A stretch of 64,000 nucleotides of DNA from Trematomus loennbergii (taxonomy: Eukaryota; Chordata; Actinopteri; Perciformes; Nototheniidae): positions 275,501 through 339,500 of the forward strand of contig JAAOOA010000169.1 of NCBI GenBank assembly GCA_012861695.1. The letters are read 5' to 3'. Every line of letters begins with the position of its first letter. Position 1 is the stretch's first letter. This document shows, piece after piece, positions 24,099 to 36,263 of this stretch. Position numbers and translations under genes: made by a program. The notes beneath the pieces were generated by a model, which saw only the letters and a program-made list of their open reading frames with translations, was not told the origin of the DNA and ran no database searches.

Positions 24099-25883
24099 GG
24101 CCCAATCCCAAACCACGCCCTACACCCTACCCCTACCAAGCCCCCAGGAAGTGCGCTGAAGGACTCTGATGAAAATATTTGTGCTGGCCAAACGGCGGTA
24201 CTACACTTCCTTTTGGTTGCCAGGCCCGGAAACACTTTTTCCCATTGACTTACATGGGGAAAGAGTGGTCTGTAAATCGTTGGATAATTTTTTTTAAACT
24301 AAAAAACTACCCAGTATGAACACTTGTATAGCCCTTATTAAAAACATTCGTTCCTCAAGTTGTAAAATGTGCTAATAACGTTATTCTGAGAGTTATTTCC
24401 TCTGCATTATGAACGCGCATCTAACCCACGGGACCGCGCCGCCCGGCACGTTCATGTTGCGTGTTCAGCACTACAGCGTTTATCTTTACCCATGGATGCA
24501 CAATAAGAACGGACCCATATCGCCTTACTGCCAGCCCACGGAGCTGTAATAATGGATATATTGCACATGTTTGCTGTAATTCATCATTTGTCAAATATTA
24601 TACTACATGGGCTGTATGATTAAATCTTGTACCGTAAATGTTGTATTAAATAAAGTTAATATTACCGACGTAGATTAACGTCCCTGTAGCTTCTTATTGC
24701 ACTAAGAAGCTTATTGCACTGTGTGTATATAATATATATATATATATATACAGTGCAATAATTCTTTCATGCTAAATGAAGCTCTGTTGCTTGGATATCA
24801 CTAGATCCTGTTACAGCGTAATATAAAAGTACATAACGATTGATGTGTAAATTAGCATAATTACTAGCTAACCGCTAGCTGCTAACTGCCGCCTCGTTAA
24901 TATCAAATCTATCATAACAAACATTACCATGCTGTCATGAACGTGCGGTGCTGTTACGTGTATGCAAATTGACGTGCTTGATGTGAACGAGCATTTTGGG
25001 GGGCATGGTTAAAGTTGCGCATGCGCTATGAGCGCACATACGGGTACTTCTCAGGCATGCCGGGTAATCTGTGACGTTTCGCTCTCTCAAAAGTTGGGCC
25101 ATTTTATCATCATGCGCGAATGAGCAACTCTCATAGTGAAATGAGGCCCCACCTCCCACGCTGTATCCAGTTCTTATTATACATCCATGACCCCTACACA
25201 CTCCCCCTCCGTGACGGAGTGAACTCCGTGGAGTGCCACTCGCAGCTCAATGAGGCTCCTCCTGTCAGATGGAGGGAGTAAATACAGCAGCAAGCTTTGG
25301 GACAAACTCCCCTCTCTCCTCAGAAACAGGAAGTGCCGTAACTTTATGTAACAACGGTTTCAAATCAGCATCTCTTTGACAAAAAATTAACATCAATAAC
25401 TCAAATAAAACTCCAAACATCTTTAATTGTGTAACTTTTTTGTAAAGCTCTTTTAGTTTTAAACCTGATGTTTATAAACTTCTTAGTTTTTGCAACAGTC
25501 TGTAAATATACACAACTTTATAATAAAATGCACACATTTACCTTTTTCTAGACTAAACACAGGTACGATCCTAAGTTAAAAAATATGAGGTTATCATGAG
25601 GTTGTTAACATCGCAGTTTATCAGGGATGTTTGCTGGAACTGTTTGTAAACAGCGTGTTTCCTGACGGACACACACAGCGTGACTCCGGTCAGGTAGAGA
25701 CCGGTCTCAAGTCAGCACCGATGCAGACTCGCTGTTGAGGGCTTGATAGCCCACTCCCCCTCCACCCCGCTCCACACTCGTTGGTTTGGAACAGCACTTA
25801 ATGTGGCGGACCCTCCGCGCGAACGCGCAAAGGGAGGGGTAGTGTGTAGGGGTAGGGTGTAGGGGGCGGTTTGGGATTGGGCC
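24099..25883. mobile_element. nested DNA element with about 40-bp terminal inverted repeats
   Basis: The left end GGCCCAATCCCAAACCACGC then CCTACACCCTACCCCTAC is matched inverted at the right end by GTAGGGGTAGGGTGTAGG then CGGTTTGGGATTGGGCC. The flanking bases TAT/TAC may be a 3-bp target duplication. No transposase frame. It lies inside the TTAA element and so is younger than it. Confidence 0.8.
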
Positions 25884-26150
25884 TACATAGGAAAATACTC
25901 TGAGCATGCGCAGTGTAGTTTTTACAGTCACCGTTCACTTAGACAGTGAGAGGGAGGGCATGATCAGGTTTTGTCCCACATGGCTCAAAACGGCTCAATA
26001 GGCACACTGTAGACACTAATTAGAAGAACACAGACTAAAACAGAAATGTGCAGACGAATCAGATGATTACACATGATCTTAAAATATTTTATATATTTTT
26101 TTTTTTTTTTTTGCATTTTTTGTAATCATTATTTGTAATACTTTCTGCTG

Positions 26151-26163
26151 ACACTAGGTGGGG
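26151..26163 (+). promoter_or_regulatory. weak CTCF-like motif, + orientation
   Basis: ACACTAGGTGGGG fits CCASYAGRKGGCR with two mismatches. It is oriented towards the V array. Confidence 0.2.
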
Positions 26164-26304
26164 CTGTGCCCCCAATGACCAGTCGCCACTGGATATGAGG
26201 GATGTCTAAAATGCATGATCTGTTTGGTATTTTGAACGAAACACATCATAAACATGTTGTTTATATATTTGTATATATCTGAGACCCTAATAGGAGACCT
26301 TTAA

Positions 26305-26785
26305 TGATCCTCCCTTTGTTTGTCTCAGCAGTGATTGAGGGCGCCTGAGGAGTGAAAGGCCGATCCAGTGTCTCGCCCTCTCTTTGCTGACTCTTTTGAG
26401 AGAGCAGCTCCTTTTCATGCTAGTGTTTTACATTTGTTTTGGTTCTGAACACCTCACACGACACCATGCTCACACATCCACACCGGCACCACTCATATTA
26501 CTGACCACTATGGTAGCTCCCAGACCTGTTGGGTTTTTTATTATAAATATCTTCCGGTACTTGAGGGTTGACTGTCGCCGCTTTTTAATTGAATTTTCCA
26601 TCTCTTTCACAAATACAGATGTCTGTTACCATGTCGCCATTTTCACAAAAATATACTATTTGTTTCTTAAATTATCAAAATAACAAACATTAATCCTATT
26701 TTGCGGCGATGGCCTCCAGGATGCCGTCGCATGGGTCGACTCTAGCGGGTAGCTCTGCTCCTCCATGAACACAGCCAGGTAGGTT
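26305..26785. other. no recognisable feature
   Basis: Sequence between two TTAA elements. One open frame (26384-26683, +) shows no recognised domain. Confidence 0.4.
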
Positions 26786-26789
26786 TTAA

Positions 26790-27010
26790 AGGTCACCTAT
26801 TGTGCAAAATCCACTTTTTCACATCTTTTCTACCTCAACATGTGTCCCCTCTGTGTAAAGAGAAGAGGGAACAAAGATTCTCTCTCTTTTTGTCCTGATC
26901 CATTTCTATAAAACCTGTCTGAAAATGAGCTGATCAGATTTGGCCACTTTATGATGTCATAACGATGTTTTGGCTTGTGTAACCATTTCCCCCTGTGTTT
27001 CCCTGCAGCT
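26790..27010 (+). mobile_element. TTAA-type element, family 1, truncated copy
   Basis: Left end AGGTCACCTATTGTGCAAAA after TTAA (26786-26789), followed by homology to the first part of the elements at 23562 and 28919. No matching right end was found. Confidence 0.6.
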
Positions 27011-28144
27011 AATCAGCAGCTGATCAGAACCTGCCTGAGCACCTCAGACTGGCGGCTGATTGGATCCCCTCACCCTCAGCTGGCCTATCAGCAGCCAGAG
27101 CCAGTCATTAAAGGAGGAGCTCCAGGAAGCTTTCCCTCTCAGACCTGCTGCTGACTCCAGAGCCTCAGGCTGCTTCTCACTTCTCTTAACTTCAATCCTT
27201 GCGTCCCTCACTTGCGTCTTTTCCTTGCGTCTTAGTCCCTCCCACCAGGGAAGCATGGAGAACGCAAGGAATCCACGAGAAGGGAAAAGAAGCAGGGAAA
27301 TTAGTTTTAAGAGCAATGTGACGTCCTTTCCTCCGGAGCGTCACGTGAAGCGACGTCCGTTTGTGATGACGCCGCACAGCTGATCGTCTGACAGCAGCTC
27401 TGCCCCCGTTATTTTCACAAACACCCCCGCCTCTGTTAGTACACATTTACTCACACAAACATTTGTATCATCTGTTGTAGACCCAAATAAATTAAAATAA
27501 GAACTCATTCTCAAAAAGATAAACGCCATTCTTAAAATGTATAAACGAACTATAGTTTGGTTAATATTGATTTGAGTGCACAAAAGAATGAAAATATTGA
27601 GAGAAAAAAAGAGATATGTTATCTATCAAAACCCAGTTAGATTAACATTCATTGGATCGTCCACTTTGTTGTTCAGATATATCACATATTTGTAACTGAA
27701 TGATGCATTAATTGAAACAAAACACAGTATAAACTGAGGAGTGAGTCCCGTGAGTTTCATGTGTTTTCTTCACTCCGCTGGGAAACTGCTCTCATGTCAA
27801 GAAGCATCAGATCAGTGCATCGTCCAATCAGTGAGCGATACACAGTAAGGGGGCGGGGCGAGTGGCTGAGGTTTTCACCGGAGGATGGTCTGGTAGTTCC
27901 TCCATTATCGCTCCTCCATTAGCGCTCCTCGATCCTCGGTCCTCCGGCACAAATAAGGCCACTGGGACGCTACTCAAGATGGCGCAGACAAATCAACTTC
28001 CGGTGATACCGAGACCGAGGAGCGAGGAAATGAAAAATAAGTGAAGTGAAACGCACCCCAGGTGTGATATCTTTGATGGATTTATTGAGTATTTTTAAAT
28101 GTGTGTGGTGGAGGATTTAGGTAAGTTTGGGATACCCTCTACAT
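27011..28144. other. unannotated stretch with a promoter-like GC segment
   Basis: No gene recognised. Around 27820-28000 there are CCAATCAGTGAGCG (CCAAT box), GGGGGCGGGGCG (GC box) and CAAGATGGCG (YY1-like). Together they look like a TATA-less promoter, but no clear downstream exon is visible. It may belong to a transposon. Confidence 0.35.
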
Positions 28145-28190
28145 CAGGGTAGGCAAGTAAATTTTGGCCGTGGGCCAATTTTTTGCTGAG

Positions 28191-28203
28191 CCACAAGATG
28201 GCG
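28191..28203 (+). promoter_or_regulatory. CTCF-like motif, + orientation, inside a hAT-like element
   Basis: CCACAAGATGGCG fits CCASYAGRKGGCR with one mismatch (A for Y). It lies on the TRAC side of the V array in the orientation convergent with the V-linked sites. Binding is inferred only. Confidence 0.35.
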
Positions 28204-28918
28204 GGCCAGAACATAATCAAAGCCTAATTCAAGGAATTGATTTTGGTAAGAGGGCGCAGCGCCCCTGTTCCCCGGTTCAGAAAAAACTCTGATATCGCTG
28301 ATAACCCTCCCCATCAACACTCTGATGCGCAGTCAGATCCGCTGATTGGTTCACTGATGATATAGGCGCCCAATCCAGAGCCTCTGGATAGACCCGCCCA
28401 AAGGGAGGCTCGTCGTCTCTAGCCCCATTTCAGTCCCATGTTAAAAGTCAGGGCTATTATCTGTATTTTAACAGACTTATCTTTTAAATTGAGGTGTATT
28501 TATTGTTCTCTTCAAAGTTTATTTTTTTCTGAAATTTTAGGGAGGATGGTCCCCCTTTCTTCAATGGACGAGCCTCCACTGAGTGAGTTATTAACTAGGT
28601 AGCAGTGTTATTTAACATACTTTTATTCTGATAAGTATTGTCAAGTTCTCTGGGTTTTTGGCATTTATTTGAGTGTTTGCCCACATTTGAGAGGCTTGAG
28701 GGGCAACAGAGGACGCATGGACAACTGGAATCCTTTTTCCTTTTCTTTATTTCAACTTTTCAAGGACACATTAGGATTCTTTCAGGTTGAAAACCTTTAA
28801 AAAAATACAAAATAAATAAATTACAGCATGTTTTGCTTTGCAATTTATTTAATATATTATAACCTAAATTAATCAGTAACCAAGTATTTTACTCAAACTC
28901 AATGTATTTAATAGTTAA

Positions 28919-29909
28919 AGGGGACCTATCATGCAAAATGCACTTTTGTACGTCTTTTATACATGAATATGTGTCCCCGGTGTTCCAGGGAACTCACCAA
29001 GTGTCAGAAAACACAACCCTCTCTATTTTCCTCCATACCCAAATCTCTAAAAAAGGGGCTGCAACGGATCTGATAAAAACTGATCCAGATTTGAACACTG
29101 TCCTGACGTCAGGACGGTGGCGCTACGGCTATTGGGCCAACTCTCCACCTATCAGGGGAATGTGGGGTTGGGCCACGGCCGGCCATTGCCGCTCGAAAGC
29201 GCTGGAGACGCTGTAGTACATATGCCAGGCCTGTAAGTGGCGCTGTAGTCTGCCACAAAAGCAGCGAAGAAGACTTCCCGCGCATGGTTGCCATGGTTAC
29301 CCTTCTGTTTATTCTCCGCTGTGGCTTTTGTTCTCCCTCCCCGAGGCAAGCGTTTGCTCCCGCTGCTTTAATTCAATGCAATCCCTCCCCGTCGAGGCAA
29401 GCACTGTAATTCTCTCCGGTTAGTCCACCAGCAGATGACAAACACCCACCTCTCCGCCTCTTCCAAGGAACGAGGGGACCGTGCGGCAGAGTTTCAGTTA
29501 GGTTTTCTTTCGCCGGTCAAGATGTCCGTTAAAGTTTAAATCTTCCGGACAAAATTAGAAAAGTGCCGGTCAAAGGTCTTCTTTGTTATTTATTGAGCTT
29601 TAAAACAAATGAATAACGACTCTATATAATAATATAAGAATAAAACACGGAGGACGGAGATCTCTTTTTCTCCCCCTCTTCTGACTTGATTAGAGCACGC
29701 TCCCCTCTCCTGCAGGGGGGCGTGGTCAGCTGCAGCTCACAGAATCAGCCTCCTGCAAAAACAGGGCTGGAGAACAGCAAATAGAGTGAAATGAGGCATG
29801 GCTAAAATGCATGATCTGTTTGGTATTTTGAAAACAGAAACGTATAAATATACCTTATATAAGTATGGCCCTACAATATATCATTTAAATATAGCATGAT
29901 AGGTGTCCT
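28919..29909. mobile_element. TTAA-flanked element, family 1, copy 2
   Basis: The ends AGGGGACCTATCATGC and GCATGATAGGTGTCCT are imperfect inverted repeats between TTAA at 28915-28918 and 29910-29913. The first part matches 23562 onward (GCAAAATGCACTTT, GTGTCCCCGGTGT). It is nested inside the hAT-like element. Confidence 0.8.
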
Positions 29910-30198
29910 TTAAATAAGTACTTTAATTGACGTCAGTGCACCCCGCAGCCTGATTGTGCCTGTGCTGTATGTCATTCATTCTCAACTAGATAAAAGTACA
30001 ATAAGCATTCTTCAGGTGTAGGTAGATTCTCTATTCGGACATTATAGCCTATATGTGCGACTGTCGGTCCGATGTTGTAAAAAAAAAAAAATCTCAAAAT
30101 ATTTTTTATTTTTTATTCTCAAAATTACGGGCCAAATATTATTGCTGGCGGGCCAACAATGGCCCGCGGGCCGCCTGTTGCCGACCCATGCTCTACAT

Positions 30199-31057
30199 CT
30201 TTTCAGATGCATACATTTTCAGGGGAAAAGGTACAATTCTGAAATTCTCTGAAAAAAGTCAGAATTGTGAATTTTTTTTCCCCCGAAATGTCACAATGTA
30301 TTATATAATATATTTCTGGGATTTTCAGAAAAATATCTAAATTTTGAGTCTGAATTAGGAGAATTTTAGGAAAAAGTCAGGATTTGAAATTATTGGATTG
30401 AGATTTTCAGAATAAAGTCAAAAGTTTTTATGATTTTTTCAGAAATCTTGATTTTTTGAAAAACTCAAAATGTTGATATTCCCCGTAAAGTCAAATGTTG
30501 AGATATTCAGGGGGAAAAATCATAATATTGGGGTTTCTTTTGGAGAGAAAAAACTAATGTAGAAAAAGTAAACGTTTTGAGATTTTCTGAAAATGTTCAG
30601 AATTTGTAGATGTTCATACTGCCTGTGCTGCAGCACCTCTTTTCACCCTCTGTCTGAAACCAGAGCCCAGTCTGCTCTGATTGGTTAGCTCCATAGAGAT
30701 GTCACTTCGATATGGGAATAAACAAAGAGTCTAATGGAGGCCTTGTCTCCTGATCAGATATAACAGGAACTACAAAGCTGGTTATCAGCTGACTCTTTGA
30801 AACCATGATTTCCTCCTCAGGCTTTCGAACCCACATTAAATCGGACATTTGTTGTACAGTATCATTTGACTTATGAACAGCATGAAGAGAGTACTATTGG
30901 AATAAATGTGATGATGTGGTGACGTGTTTGGATTTGTCAGGTTGCTCTATCCTTTCACAATACTCCATTGATTTTTCAGAAAAAGTATTGATTATACCTC
31001 AATCTGTATGGATATACATGATATATGATATCTGCAAGAGAATAAGAGTCTGTCTAA
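30199..31057. other. no gene; AT-rich low-complexity sequence
   Basis: About 30220-30610 is built of degenerate repeats of AGAATTTTGAAATTTTCAGA-like phrases, suggesting an old tandem array. Nothing coding is supported. Confidence 0.45.
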
Positions 31058-32224
31058 CCTGTTAAGCCCGAGAGACCCCGGTACCGGGGCACTGCCGCAA
31101 CATCTTGCAGGAAACAGTGTCTGAGGGCATGTTCATTTAATAAACTATGAATGTTTTATATCCATGTAACGGGAAGAAACTCATCTAACTGATCATTTTA
31201 ATTATTTTTTCAAAAGAAAATCCACAATGCTAACACTGAGCCTCTGAATTAGCAACGAGCGAAAAATGCTAACAGATTACTGCACCGAAAATCACTCACA
31301 AAACCTTATTATTTATCTTTTCTGCACATCCATGACATCGTTTCACATCGTGAGGTGACACAGAATCGAAGGGTACCCTCATTATCACTGAATTATACGA
31401 AATCGCGACGTTATAAACAAAAACAGACATCAAACATGTGGCGCTAGGTAGCTAATAATGCTAACATGGTTACCTTGTCTCTGTAGTCTCTCAAAAGTGG
31501 TCTTCAATGGCATTAAAACGATAAAAACGCTACTGAAGTTAATCCATAGGTTAATCCAATGTGTCTGTGTCCCTTTGAAATGATTTCTGATAATCCATGA
31601 GCAATAAAACTGCTTTCCGTTTCTAGATGTCAGAGCGAGAGATGGCTTCACTCTCATGCAAAACTACATGCGCAAAGCCCCCACCTTTTTGTTTTACAAC
31701 GTGTGTGTCTGGGGGAATCCACCTTAGATTATATTGGCTCTAACGGTCAGAAAGAGGTGTCAACCATCAAAATCGAGAAAGGGGGCCAGAGATAAGGAAA
31801 AAAACCCATTTCCACCCAAATCACCTCAGAGGTGGAGTGGTTTTGGCTAAATCTCTCTAAAAAGGTCAAATGTCACTTGTTTTGCAGCAATCTTGATACA
31901 GGGTACTTATTATATGTTGTACTTTGGATTCTTAAAGCTTTTAGTCTACTAACCCATCATCCAAGGGTAGTTTTCACTATAAGTAAAAAATAATGGACGG
32001 ACACTATAATTTACAGTTTTTTACTATGTTCAATCTGAATTTTCTTTAAAATAAAAGACATCTATATTGTTCTGACTTTTCTACTTCCAACTCACAGGTT
32101 TATCATTACTTTGAGAAAAAAAGATTATTAATTTAACCCTTTTAGAAGGGAAGATATGGTCATTTGTTCTGGGAATGTCATTTTCGAGCCTGAGACCTGA
32201 AAAACAGGCTCAGGGCTTAACAGG
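31058..32224. mobile_element. TTAA-type element family 2, copy E1
   Basis: Inverted ends CCTGTTAAGCCC and GGGCTTAACAGG (12 bp, perfect). The flanks are CTAA on both sides here, and TTAA at other copies (left of E3, right of E4), so a TTAA-like target is likely. About 1.17 kb, no transposase. Copies: E2 33026-34105 (5' end missing), E3 55533-56700, E4 40988-42010 (diverged). Confidence 0.75.
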
Positions 32225-33025
32225 CTAATGGACTGGAGACTTTGAAGAGGAGGAACTGGTGTCCGTCAGGAAGAAGCTGCGGAGCAAAGAATATAATGAG
32301 TCAGCAATCCAGAGGGGAAGAAGTACTCTCATTATTTGCATTCAAATGTAACCTCAATAAGAGTCAAAAAGTATTAGCATAAAAACAATACTTTACGTAC
32401 CAAAAGTAAAAGTATGCATTGTGCAAAGTGGCCATTTTATCCACCAAGTATTTTTGGTTGTTAAAATGATTGATGGGGGGTAAAGGTGGGGTTTATTTGA
32501 ATGACTTTATACAGTACTGGGTAGCTTCGTCTATACTATAATGTGTGTCGATTTATATTGTGTATTAATATCCTAAATCTGCTATGTCAGTCAATCTGTA
32601 AAATACACGTAGTGAAGTACAAAGTACAACACTTGCCTACATAATGTAATGAAGTAAAAGTATAAATTAGTAAAAAAGTACAATTACCTCAATGTTTTAC
32701 TTCCGTACAGTGTGAGTAAATGTACTTAGTTACATTACACCACTGCAATAATCTAACGCTTGTTCTTCACCATAACTGTTCCACCTCACACTGCAGTGAA
32801 TCGTATGTTAGTCAGGACCAGTTTAACAAGTTCATCCACTTTCAGGAGCCGGTGGATGGACAGGCCAGACAGACTGCTCTTCATCTTTGAAGTCTCCCTC
32901 AGAGGTTGGATGTGTGTCACTTTGAGAGGAGAAGTTGTTCGAGGTGTCCACTTGATGGCGATGTTGTTCAGAAAAAGGCGGGATCTGAAGTGTGTGAATG
33001 TTCAGGGAGAAGCTGCAGAGGTTTT
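31148..33025. repeat. tandem duplication unit D1 (1878 bp)
   Basis: Nearly identical to 33026-34903. The unit starts inside element E1 and ends at the nonamer of a V-gene RSS. D1 itself carries no V gene: its right end stops at GAGGTTTT and goes straight into the start of D2 (TGAATGTTTTATATCC). Confidence 0.9.
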
Positions 33026-34105
33026 TGAATGTTTTATATCCATGTAACGGGAAGAAACTCATCTAACTGATCATTTTAATTATTTTTTCAAAAGAAAACC
33101 CACAATGCTAACACTGAGCCTCTGAATTAGCAACGAGCGAAAAATGCTAACAGATTACTGCACCGAAAATCACTCACAAAACCTTATTATTTATCTTTTC
33201 TGCACATCCATGACATCGTTTCACATCGTGAGGTGACACAGAATCGAAGGGTACCCTCATTATCACTGAATTATACGAAATCGCGACGTTATAAACAAAA
33301 ACAGACATCAAAACATGTGGCGCTAGGTAGCTAATAATGCTAACATGGTTACCTTGTCTCTGTAGTCTCTCAAAAGTGGTCTTCAATGGCATTAAAACGA
33401 TAAAAACGCTACTGAAGTTAATCCATAGGTTAATCCAATGTGTCTGTGTCCCTTTGAAATGATTTCTGATAATCCATGAGCAATAAAACTGCTTTTCCGT
33501 TTCTAGATGTCAGAGCGAGAGATGGCTTCACTCTCATGCAAAACTACATGCGCAAAGCCCCCACCTTTTTGTTTTACAACGTGTGTGTCTGGGGGAATCC
33601 ACCTTAGATTATATTGGCTCTAACGGTCAGAAAGAGGTGTCAACCATCAAAATCGAGAAAGGGGGGCCAGAGATAAGGAAAAAAAACCATTTCCACCCAA
33701 ATCACCTCAGAGGTGGAGTGGTTTTGGCTAAATCTCTCTAAAAAGGTCAAATGTCACTTGTTTTGCAGCAATCTTGATACAGGGTACTTATTATATGTTG
33801 TACTTTGGATTCCTAAAGCTTTTAGTCTACTAACCCATCATCCAAGGGTAGTTTTCACTATAAGTAAAAAATAATGGACGGACACTATAATTTACAGTTT
33901 TTTACTATGTTCAATCTGAATTTTCTTTAAAATAAAAGACATCTATATTGTTCTGACTTTTCTACTTCCAACTCACAGGTTTATCATTACTTTGAGAAAA
34001 AAAGATTATTAATTTAACCCTTTTAGAAGGGAAGATATGGTCATTTGTTCTGGGAATGTCATTTTCGAGCCTGAGACCTGAAAAACAGGCTCAGGGCTTA
34101 ACAGG
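33026..34105. mobile_element. TTAA-type element family 2, copy E2 (5'-truncated)
   Basis: Lacks the first 90 bp of E1 because the tandem duplication began inside the element; the right end GGGCTTAACAGG is kept. Confidence 0.75.
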
Positions 34106-34903
34106 CTAATGGACTGGAGACTTTGAAGAGGAGGAACTGGTGTCCGTCAGGAAGAAGCTGCGGAGCAAAGAATATAATGAGTCAGCAATCCAGAGGGGGA
34201 AGAAGTACTCTCATTATTTGCATTCAAATGTAACCTCAATAAGAGTCAAAAAGTATTAGCATAAAAACAATACTTTACGTACCAAAAGTAAAAGTATGCA
34301 TTGTGCAAAGTGGCCATTTATCCACCAGGTATTTTTGGTTGTTAAAATGATTGATGGGGGGTAAAGGTGGGGTTTATTTGAATGACTTTATACAGTACTG
34401 GGTAGCTTCGTCTATACTATAATGTGTGTCGATTTATATTGTGTATTAATATCCTAAATCTGCTATGTCAGTCAATCTGTAAAATACACGTAGTGAAGTA
34501 CAAAGTACAACACTTGCCTACATAATGTAATGAAGTAAAAGTATAAATTAGTAAAAAAGTACAATTACCTCAATGTTTTACTTCCGTACAGTGTGAGTAA
34601 ATGTACTTAGTTACATTACACCACTGCAATAATCTAACGCTTGTTCTTCACCATAACTGTTCCACCTCACACTGCAGTGAATCGTATGTTAGTCAGGACC
34701 AGTTTAACAAGTTCATCCACTTTCAGGAGCCGGTGGATGGACAGGCCAGACAGACTGCTCTTCATCTTTGAAGTCTCCCTCAGAGGTTGGATGTGTGTCA
34801 CTTTGAGAGGAGAAGTTGTTCGAGGTGTCCACTTGATGGCGATGTTGTTCAGAAAAAGGCGGGATCTGAAGTGTGTGAATGTTCAGGGAGAAGCTGCAGA
34901 GGT
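33026..34903. repeat. tandem duplication unit D2 (1878 bp)
   Basis: Second copy, continuous with the complete RSS and V gene at 34901-35370. It differs from D1 by a few single-base changes, many in homopolymers. A third homologous block at 55623-57494 also precedes a V gene. Confidence 0.9.
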
Positions 34904-34938
34904 TTTTGTACAGCGTTGTGGTGTTTCCTGTCACTGTG
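34901..34938 (-). promoter_or_regulatory. 23-RSS of V gene 1
   Basis: Heptamer CACAGTG (34932-34938), 22-bp spacer, nonamer ACAAAAACC (34901-34909). No CTCF-like motif follows. Confidence 0.92.
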
Positions 34939-35370
34939 GGCCTCACAGCACAGTAGTACACAGCAGAGTCTGTCACTGCAGCAGAGGAGATGCTCAGATA
35001 GATCTGGGTTTTATCCTCACTGGTTTAACGGACAGTCGAGAGTTGATGCAGGTTTTGTTCCCCACTGAAGGATGAGGAACTCTGGTGGTTTTCCTGGATA
35101 TTGTCGATACCAGAAGAAAGAATCAGTAGCTCCTATAGTTTTGGAGTATCTGTAGGACAGAGTAACAGAGCTGCCTTCTGGTCTGAACTCTTCTTCCTGT
35201 AATGCAGTGAGATTTTCACAGCTGACCCCTGAAGAGAGGAGTAATTCAAAAGACTCAGTTAATTGATCACATTTGATCAACATTAGAAGTCAACGTTTTC
35301 ATGCAGAATGTTACGTACCTCTTAGACTGAAACTAAAAGAAAAAAATGAACAATGATGTAATGACAGCAT
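34939..35370 (-). pseudogene. TRAV: TCR alpha V gene 1, frameshifted
   Basis: Leader exon 35319-35370 (MLSLHHCSFFSFSLR, donor GTACGT) is intact, and the V exon is 34939-35228. FR1 to FR2 read normally, with GVSCENL and FFWYRQYPGKPPEFL. In FR3 the frame is lost and stops at about 35018. Compared with its close paralogue at 57.5 kb it lacks single bases near 35040 (CATCAACTC for CATCAAACTC) and near 35020. The 3' end SSAAVTDSAVYYCAVRP is open in another frame. Pseudogene as assembled, though single-base assembly errors could also explain it. Confidence 0.85.
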
Positions 35371-35530
35371 GTTGAATGAAGGTGATGATGATGGTCTGTG
35401 TTGAACTCTGGTGAATATGGAAGTTCCTCTCTCTTCTATAGTTCAGGAACATCTTAGCTCCTCCCTGAATCTCTCTGTCTCCTCTTAGATCTGTATTTCA
35501 CTTCTCTCAGTTACACTTCCTCCTGGGTAA
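35371..35530 (-). promoter_or_regulatory. conserved upstream (promoter) block of subgroup A V genes
   Basis: About 150 bp before the leader ATG is almost unchanged upstream of V genes 1, 3, 4, 5, 9, 10, 12, 14 and 15, and survives at 43331-43490 where V gene 7 has lost its leader. On the V strand it contains GAGGAAGTGTAACTG or similar and AGGAACTTCC (ETS-like) but no TATA box. Conservation may partly reflect recent duplication. Confidence 0.55.
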
Positions 35531-35559
35531 CAGATCCAAAGGCAGTCTGTAAATAAAAA

Positions 35560-35600
35560 GTCAGAGGACCTAGGATTGAACCCTGTGGTACACCACGTTA
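35560..35600 (-). repeat. LINE RT-motif relic carried in every V spacer
   Basis: On the - strand the string behind V promoters reads CGVPQGSILGPLT, the RT motif of L2-like LINEs, in one frame with decay. Further copies lie near 35940, 37645, 38025, 40405, 40780, 43485, 43870, 52225, 52605, 55140, 58900, 59270 and 60700, always in the same orientation as the V genes. Confidence 0.7.
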
Positions 35601-36216
35601 AATTACAGACCACCAGAGTAACTTATTTTTTAAAGATAAGAACAAAAGCAATCAAAACTTGAGTCTGTGATGTGTACCAGTTTATTGAGAGAGGTGATTT
35701 CAAGTGTTTGATCAGTCAGTAAAAAAACGTAACAATGACGGGCGTTAACGTGAAGTCAGATTAGTGAGAGGTGTTTCATCTAGAGAGAAATGTGTTTTAA
35801 ATCATCTTAATCTAATAAGAATTGTACTTCATACCCAACATTTAAAAGGTCTTGAACACCACAACACAAGCTGCTGTTCCAATAGAACCTATAATCACAT
35901 TGTGCTCAGAGATAAACTTAATCCAATAACAAAGTGAGAGGACCTAGGATTGAACCCTGTGGTACACCACATGAAATCACAGACTGACAGAAAAACTGAA
36001 ACTTATTTTAAATTCATGGAGACTACATTATATCTTTAATCTTTGATAACAGGTCAGATTGCCTGATTGAGTTAAACATTTGAACCTGTTGATGTGAATC
36101 AAAGGCAGTACATGTGTTTGTATGTTAGTGCACAATTGTACATAGAATTCAAAATATCAAGCAGGTAAATTACATTACTGTATCATCACAAACTGTTGAT
36201 GTTTAACAGAGAGAGA

Positions 36217-36229
36217 CTCCCTCTGGTGG
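36217..36229 (-). promoter_or_regulatory. CTCF-like motif next to the RSS of V gene 2
   Basis: CCACCAGAGGGAG on the V strand, 34 bp beyond the nonamer. It fits CCASYAGRKGGCR with one mismatch. Confidence 0.5.
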
Positions 36230-36263
36230 ATGCTGTGCAGTACTGTGTTGTCTTTGCTCCAAA

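Larger units (their letters stand above)
23562..26300. mobile_element. TTAA-flanked element (piggyBac-type signature), family 1, copy 1
   Basis: The ends AGGTCTCCTAT and ATAGGAGACCT are perfect inverted repeats, flanked on both sides by TTAA (23558-23561, 26301-26304). Near the left end a tandem array of about 60-bp units (CACAAAGTGATGTCTTCTCT) occupies 23580-23870. The element contains another transposon at 24099-25883 and has no transposase. Confidence 0.8.
28145..30190. mobile_element. hAT-like element with exact 8-bp target duplication
   Basis: Starts CAGGGTAGGCAAGTAAATTT and ends GGGCCGCCTGTTGCCGACCC ATG. It is flanked by perfect CTCTACAT copies (28137-28144 and 30191-30198). It contains the TTAA element at 28919-29909. 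The interior has no intact transposase. Confidence 0.8.

Noticed and set aside
27862..28044. Short frame starting MAEVFTGGW downstream of the promoter-like block.
   Set aside because: No recognised family, no splice or conservation evidence; too short to support.
29100..29115. TGACGTCA-type CRE sites (29104, 29929, 48172) as parts of a TCR alpha enhancer.
   Set aside because: They lie within transposon-derived sequence, and no neighbouring TCF/LEF, RUNX and ETS cluster in the enhancer arrangement is seen.
34713..34976. Read-through frames combining YYCAVRPTVTGNTTTLYKN with downstream sequence.
   Set aside because: The TVTGNTTTLYKN part is the translated RSS, not protein.
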